Source: Oscillospiraceae bacterium | Lineage (GTDB): Bacteria > Bacillota > Clostridia > Oscillospirales > UBA929 | Assembly: GCA_031271525.1 (NCBI GenBank) | Contig: JAISVO010000046.1 | Span: 1 to 17,966, forward strand | Direction: 5' to 3' | DNA: 17,966 bases | Shown: in pieces, positions 14,483 to 17,966 of the stretch | How positions within the stretch are numbered: the first letter of the stretch is position 1 | Layout of the letters: every line of letters starts with the position of its first letter | The notes under the pieces: model-generated | What the model saw: only the letters and a program-made list of their open reading frames with translations | Told to the model about the DNA's origin: nothing | Database searches by the model: none | Translations under genes and position numbers: made by a program

Positions 14483-15771
14483 AGCCCGACCACCGTCGCG
14501 ATCGAGTGGGGCGGCATCACGGCGCCCGCGCCGTTTATCGCAAACCGCTGCTCGCTGTCGGTCTCGTTGAGGAGGACCGCGACGACTTCCCCGCCCGGGT
14601 TCTTCGCCGCGAGAATTTTTAAGTTTTGGTTATCGCTTGTGTGCTTGATCCGCACCGCGCCCGGCTTGATGTACTTGGAAAAGTGCCCGATGCAGGTGAA
14701 GGACGGGTTGAACGTCAGTGTGTCGGTTTCGGTGTCGCACAAAATCGGGGCGCAGCAGTAATTCTTCACATGGTTTGGCCCGCCCTCGGCGTTCAGGATC
14801 AGGTTCCATTCGATCCAGCCCTCCACCCAGTTGCTCAGGTCTCCGATGATATTCCGGGCGTAGCGTTCGCCGTTCGCCCAATTGCCCGGGGCGGGGCCTC
14901 CCTCGACGCATCCCTCGGTGAACAGCAGATGCTTGTCCGGGTGCGCCTCGTGGAGTTTTGCCGACTCCCCGAACTGCTCGCTGACATACCAATGGACGGC
15001 GGTACCCCAGATATACGCCGACGCGTCCTTGTCTTGGTAAATCGGCAGGGCGCGTTTCAGCAGGATATCCCGGTTGTGGTCGTGGACCAGCAGCTTAATG
15101 TCCCCCAACCCGGCTTCTTTCAACGCCGAACCGAGGTGGTTTTTGACGAACGCGCTCTCCTCCTCGGGGGAATAGAGGCAGGAATCCCACGTCTGCTTCG
15201 CGTCCGGCTCGTTCTGCACGCTGAGGAACTCGAAGGTCAGCCCTTTGGCCGCCGCCTCTTTAAGGTAGGTGACGATGTATTTCGCGTAGTCCGGGGCGTA
15301 CTCGGCGAGAAGCCGGCCGCCGTGTTTCCGGTCCTTGTTGTCCTTCATGAACGCCGGGGGGCTCCACGGCGTCGCGAGCAGTCGGATCGGCTCACCCCGC
15401 GTTTCAACCGCGGCGCGGTATAGGGAAAAGACCCCGTTTTCCTCGTCCCGGGAAATATCAAACGTCGAGACATCCTCCCCGGCGAGGTAGTCGTGCATCG
15501 TCTCGGAAAAATCGCAGGAACCGATATGTACCCGCCCCAGAGAGTAGCCGATCCCCTCTTCCGGGTCGAAGTACGCCTTCAGGATCTTTTCCCGGTTCTG
15601 TTTGCCAAGCTTCCGGAAGGTCAAGCCGGCCGCCTCGGTGAACGCCCCTCCAAACCCCAGCAGGGTCTGGTACTCGGTCCCCGGGTCGGCGGTGACCTCC
15701 GGCGCGCCGGGCGCGCCTGTCATCAAAACCTCTTCGGTCGCCTGCCCCTTCACCGTCAGGATCATCCTCAT
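14479..15771 (-). CDS. GH30 beta-glucanase/beta-glucosidase (GH30_1/GH30_3 clade), cytoplasmic
   Basis: A 430-residue retaining glycoside hydrolase with the GH30 (beta/alpha)8 core and flanking beta-sandwich. Recognisable blocks are LLGFGGAFTEAAGLTF (37-52), LATPWSPPAFMK (132-143), SVQNEPDAKQTWDSC (184-198) with acid/base Glu188, VHWYVSEQF (259-267), and HLLFTEGCVEGG (281-292) with nucleophile Glu286. The C-terminal strands include VVAVLLNETDSEQRF. The clade includes glucosylceramidases and beta-1,6-glucanases; within a beta-glucan operon, beta-1,6-glucanase or exo-beta-glucosidase activity on side branches is the sensible reading. There is no signal peptide, whereas many GH30 enzymes are secreted. 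It starts at ATG 15771, 21 bases after the GH16 stop and 10 bases from a GGGAG site; it ends overlapping the phosphorylase start (ATGA). Confidence 0.92.
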   Translation of the reverse strand: MRMILTVKGQATEEVLMTGAPGAPEVTADPGTEYQTLLGFGGAFTEAAGLTFRKLGKQNREKILKAYFDPEEGIGYSLGRVHIGSCDFSETMHDYLAGEDVSTFDISRDEENGVFSLYRAAVETRGEPIRLLATPWSPPAFMKDNKDRKHGGRLLAEYAPDYAKYIVTYLKEAAAKGLTFEFLSVQNEPDAKQTWDSCLYSPEEESAFVKNHLGSALKEAGLGDIKLLVHDHNRDILLKRALPIYQDKDASAYIWGTAVHWYVSEQFGESAKLHEAHPDKHLLFTEGCVEGGPAPGNWANGERYARNIIGDLSNWVEGWIEWNLILNAEGGPNHVKNYCCAPILCDTETDTLTFNPSFTCIGHFSKYIKPGAVRIKHTSDNQNLKILAAKNPGGEVVAVLLNETDSEQRFAINGAGAVMPPHSIATVVGL

Positions 15772-15792
15772 GTCATCAAAACTCCCTTTCTG

Positions 15793-16512
15793 TTATTGAT
15801 ATACCCTCACATATTCTATCTCAAAAGTCTGCGGAAGGCAAGCGTCGTCGGGAACCCCTCCGAACCCTCCCCCGTACGCGAGGTTCAAGATCATGAAAAA
15901 CGGCTGGTTGAACGGCCAGCCGCCGGTTCCCGTGTCCCGTCCGTCCTGCCCTTTGACCCAGCGCGTGACCTCCTCCCCGTCGAAGAGGAAGGCGATCTCG
16001 TCTTTCCTCCAATCAATCGAGTAGAGATGGAACGCCTCCGACACGCCGGGGCGGGCCGACACCTGCGTGAGGTGCTTCTTGATCTTGTGGTTGTACAGGC
16101 CTGTGTGTAGGCTGACGTGGATGACGTCCTGCGTCCGCCCCACATGCTCCATGATGTCGATCTCGCCGCATTGCGGCCAACCGACTTCTTTGCGGTTCTC
16201 GCCCAGCATCCAGATCGCGGGCCAAGTCCCCGCTCCGCGCGGCAGCTTCGCGCTCACGTCGATCCGCCCGTACTGCCAAGAAGCTTTGCTGAACATCCGC
16301 GCCGATGTATAGCCGTTCCCTTGGAAAGCCTCCTTCCGCAGGGTGATACGCAGCTTCTCGTCCTTCACGGCGGCGTTCGCGCCGCTTCCGGCGCGGTCGG
16401 TGTAGAACTGCAGCTCCCCGTTGCCGAACCCGTGCCCGCCGGTTTGGAGCGTCCATTTTTCGGGGTCGGGCGGTCCGTCTTTCCGGAACTCGTCCGACCA
16501 AATCACATTCAT
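15793..16512 (-). CDS. GH16 endo-beta-1,3-glucanase (laminarinase type), cytoplasmic
   Basis: A 239-residue catalytic domain alone, with the jelly-roll fold of GH16 laminarinases/lichenases. The signature GEIDIMEHVG gives nucleophile Glu117 and acid/base Glu122; the extra Met between Asp119 and Glu122 is the beta-bulge form typical of laminarinases. Also present are the N-terminal WSDEF, GNGELQFYTDR (30-40), YGRIDVSAKLPRGAGTWPAIWML (81-103) and the C-terminal NQPFFMILNLAYGG and FEIEYVRVYQ. It hydrolyses internal beta-1,3 (or 1,3-1,4) linkages. No signal peptide, linker or binding module is present, which is unusual because most GH16 enzymes are secreted. It starts at ATG 16512 behind GGAGGTGA with 9-base spacing. 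It is the first gene of the four-gene operon and diverges from the solute-binding lipoprotein. Confidence 0.95.
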   Translation of the reverse strand: MNVIWSDEFRKDGPPDPEKWTLQTGGHGFGNGELQFYTDRAGSGANAAVKDEKLRITLRKEAFQGNGYTSARMFSKASWQYGRIDVSAKLPRGAGTWPAIWMLGENRKEVGWPQCGEIDIMEHVGRTQDVIHVSLHTGLYNHKIKKHLTQVSARPGVSEAFHLYSIDWRKDEIAFLFDGEEVTRWVKGQDGRDTGTGGWPFNQPFFMILNLAYGGGFGGVPDDACLPQTFEIEYVRVYQ

Positions 16513-16539
16513 TAGTATCCGTCACCTCCGTTCCCCGTA

Positions 16540-16553
16540 CATTGTACACAATG
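16540..16553. promoter_or_regulatory. Inverted repeat CATTGT-AC-ACAATG, possible operator of the glucan operon
   Basis: Two perfect 6-base arms around AC overlap the proposed -10 box of the GH16 operon, in the 159-base region that separates it from the divergent binding-protein gene. The symmetry is seen; a regulator is not present in the window, so the role is a guess. Confidence 0.35.
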
Positions 16554-16569
16554 GCGGCGTAAAAAACAA
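16541..16569 (-). promoter_or_regulatory. Probable promoter of the GH16-GH30-phosphorylase-GH18 operon
   Basis: On the minus strand TTGTTT (16569-16564), a 17-base spacer and TACAAT (16546-16541). The -10 box is good and the -35 box is poor (3/6), as expected for a promoter that needs activation. The leader to the start codon would be about 22 bases. Confidence 0.5.
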
Positions 16570-16601
16570 GAGCCGTTTTGGTGGGTAACAATAAAAAAAC
16601 A

Positions 16602-16630
16602 TTGACGGAAAGGGGCTGGTATGGTATACT
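16602..16630 (+). promoter_or_regulatory. Sigma-A promoter of the solute-binding protein
   Basis: TTGACG (16602-16607), a 17-base spacer and TATACT (16625-16630), 41 bases before the ATG. It is much stronger than the divergent operon promoter 33 bases away. Confidence 0.85.
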
Positions 16631-16671
16631 GTTACGTGCGAACATTCCAAATATAGGAGGTAATTAACGCG

Positions 16672-17966
16672 ATGAAAAAACTCTCTCTGCTGCTTGCCGC
16701 GCTCATGATCTTTGCGGCGCTCAGCGCCTGCGGCTCGCCTTCGTCGGGCGGACCGGCCGGCGACCAAGCCGACACCCCCGCCGAGGAACCCTCCGCAGCC
16801 CCCGTCCTGCCCTCCGGCGCGGCGGCCGGTCAATTTGGCGGCGAGGAAGCCGCCGACCCCGCCGGGGAAGAAACCGAGTACGAAGAGTACATACCCCCCG
16901 CCTCCGACGTCTCGATGGAGCTTGACATGATGATGTGGGCCGGCGACGGCGCCTACTACACCGACATCGGCCATCAGGACTTCACCCCGGAAGACCTCAT
17001 CTCGGTCAACAACGCGGCGGCCTACGCCGTAGCGAAGGCATTCAACGACATCTACCCCAACGTCACGATCAACATCTACTGCAAGACCGGTAACGACGGC
17101 GGCGCCGAGGTTTGGGCGCAGGAGCTGGAAAACTTCCGCGCCGAGCACGGCAAGTACCCCGACTTCTACTGCACCGTCGACCTCGTAGGCGACATCAAGA
17201 AAGGTCTCTGCGCCGACCTCTCCGTCTTTGAAAACGATCCGGTCTACCGCACTTTCAATAAGAGCGTCATGGACATGATGGCGTTCGACGGGCGTCAGTT
17301 CGCCCTCCCGCAGTACCTCATCCCGTGGGGCGTCTGGGTCAACAAGTCCCTCGCCGAAACCAACAATATCGACGTCCCCGACCCCAACTGGACGATCGAC
17401 GACTACACAGCCTTCACCGCGCACAAGGCCGAGGACGGCTCTTGGTTCGGCGCGATGGACGCCGAGCGCGGCTTCTTCCCCACCGGTTCGCTGGGCTTCA
17501 ACTACAACCTCCTCCACCGTGAGGACGGCGACCCTTACGTGGACCTCGCGAACGACGCTTTCTACAAGCTGATGGAGTACATCCCGAAGTGGTCGCAGAA
17601 CGCCTACTATCCGCAGAATGACCTCGGCAACGCGCCGCTGGCCTTCGACGGCTACGGCTACAACAACTTCAAGAACGGCTATCTCTTGACCCTCGCGGCA
17701 GACCCGTGGCACATGAGAGACATCGCCCATCCGAACCCGGCCCACTGGGGCGCCGCCGCGATGGCGGATTGGGACATCTATCCCCGTCCGTCCACCGACG
17801 AGCTGGGCAACACGGTCGGCATCGTCCTCGACCCGTTCGCGATCCACAACTACTACGCGGACCCCGGCACCACCGAAGAGGAAGCCTACGCGAAGCTGCA
17901 AATCGCCTATGAGTTCGCGAAATTCTGGTGCGCCGACACCCGTTCTTGGAGAGCCCGCGCCGAGCA
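16672..17966 (+). CDS. Lipoprotein extracellular solute-binding protein of a sugar ABC importer (3' end outside window)
   Basis: The frame is open from ATG 16672 (TAGGAGG at 16654-16660) to the window end; 431 residues are visible and the stop lies beyond. Residues 1-19 are a lipoprotein signal peptide ending LSAC, so Cys20 would be lipidated. A long flexible Gly/Pro/Ala/Glu tether (about 21-85) lifts the domain from the membrane. From about 95 the protein reads as a family-1 (MalE-like) binding protein: VAKAFNDIYPNVTINIY, WAQELENFRAEHGKYPDFYC, QFALPQYLIPWGVWVNKSLAE (bait hinge), NWTIDDYTAFTAH, and many Trp/Tyr residues suited to stacking on sugars. Permease genes would be expected just beyond the window. 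Diverging from the glucanase operon, it probably captures glucan or chitin oligosaccharides; the ligand is inferred from neighbours, not from residues. Confidence 0.92.
   Translation, partial: MKKLSLLLAALMIFAALSACGSPSSGGPAGDQADTPAEEPSAAPVLPSGAAAGQFGGEEAADPAGEETEYEEYIPPASDVSMELDMMMWAGDGAYYTDIGHQDFTPEDLISVNNAAAYAVAKAFNDIYPNVTINIYCKTGNDGGAEVWAQELENFRAEHGKYPDFYCTVDLVGDIKKGLCADLSVFENDPVYRTFNKSVMDMMAFDGRQFALPQYLIPWGVWVNKSLAETNNIDVPDPNWTIDDYTAFTAHKAEDGSWFGAMDAERGFFPTGSLGFNYNLLHREDGDPYVDLANDAFYKLMEYIPKWSQNAYYPQNDLGNAPLAFDGYGYNNFKNGYLLTLAADPWHMRDIAHPNPAHWGAAAMADWDIYPRPSTDELGNTVGIVLDPFAIHNYYADPGTTEEEAYAKLQIAYEFAKFWCADTRSWRARAE

Noticed and set aside
16522..17901. Long minus-strand reading frame of 459 residues
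   Set aside because: It is antisense to the solute-binding lipoprotein, which has a promoter, ribosome site, lipobox and family features. The minus frame gives a Val/Arg/Gly/Asp-rich product with no recognisable domain, a common shadow in GC-rich DNA.
1..17966. CRISPR arrays, tRNA or rRNA genes, insertion sequences, prophage genes
   Set aside because: No regularly spaced repeats, cloverleaf-like sequences, transposase motifs or terminal repeats were seen on reading both strands.

Overview
The window reads as chromosomal DNA from a spore-forming, anaerobic, GC-rich Firmicute, probably a Clostridia member of the Oscillospiraceae/Ruminococcaceae type. The pointers are a YunB sporulation protein, a reverse rubrerythrin, purine-rich Shine-Dalgarno sites, near-consensus sigma-A promoters, an NAD-dependent ligase, and a cell-wall-sorted surface protein. 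Species cannot be fixed from this sequence. Coding density is high: the longest gap without a gene is about 220 bases (6840-7058), and every gap over 90 bases holds promoter or operator signals.

Layout. (1) Bases 1-3365, + strand: a 5'-truncated hydrophobic protein, two small paralogues sharing the helix ALxHxLNAExEKxQ (the second carries a beta-rich C-terminal domain), and a fused permease/ATPase ABC exporter. I infer a spore-surface (collagen-like/exosporium) type cluster. (2) 3390-6167: ligA (-) diverging from yunB (+). (3) 6219-6839 (-): a secreted, sortase-type anchored protein with a CBM26-like starch-binding module. (4) 7059-8742 (+): a reverse rubrerythrin followed after 4 bases by a tandem HD/HD-GYP protein. 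(5) 8758-9841 (-): a PadR regulator overlapping a HAAS-domain protein with a striking glycine-every-five-residues repeat, under an autoregulatory palindrome. (6) 9954-16512 (-): a tight four-gene carbohydrate operon, transcribed as GH16 endo-beta-glucanase, GH30 beta-glucanase, a large GH94-like glycoside phosphorylase (best guess a GH161-type beta-1,3-glucan phosphorylase), then a membrane-anchored GH18 chitinase. (7) 16672 to the window end (+), divergent from it: a lipoprotein solute-binding protein, truncated at the 3' edge, probably the capture subunit of an oligosaccharide ABC importer.

How the genes fit together. The most coherent system is parts 6 and 7. Linear beta-1,3/1,6-glucan fragments would be captured by the lipoprotein and imported, then cut in the cytoplasm by GH16 and GH30, neither of which has a signal peptide. 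The large phosphorylase would conserve the bond energy as glucose-1-phosphate. A chitinase displayed on the cell surface is translationally coupled to the same operon. Beta-glucan plus chitin is the composition of fungal cell walls, so a fungal-wall (mycoglycan) utilisation locus is the favoured inference; laminarin or callose for the glucan part is the alternative. No CRISPR array, tRNA, rRNA or insertion sequence was seen.
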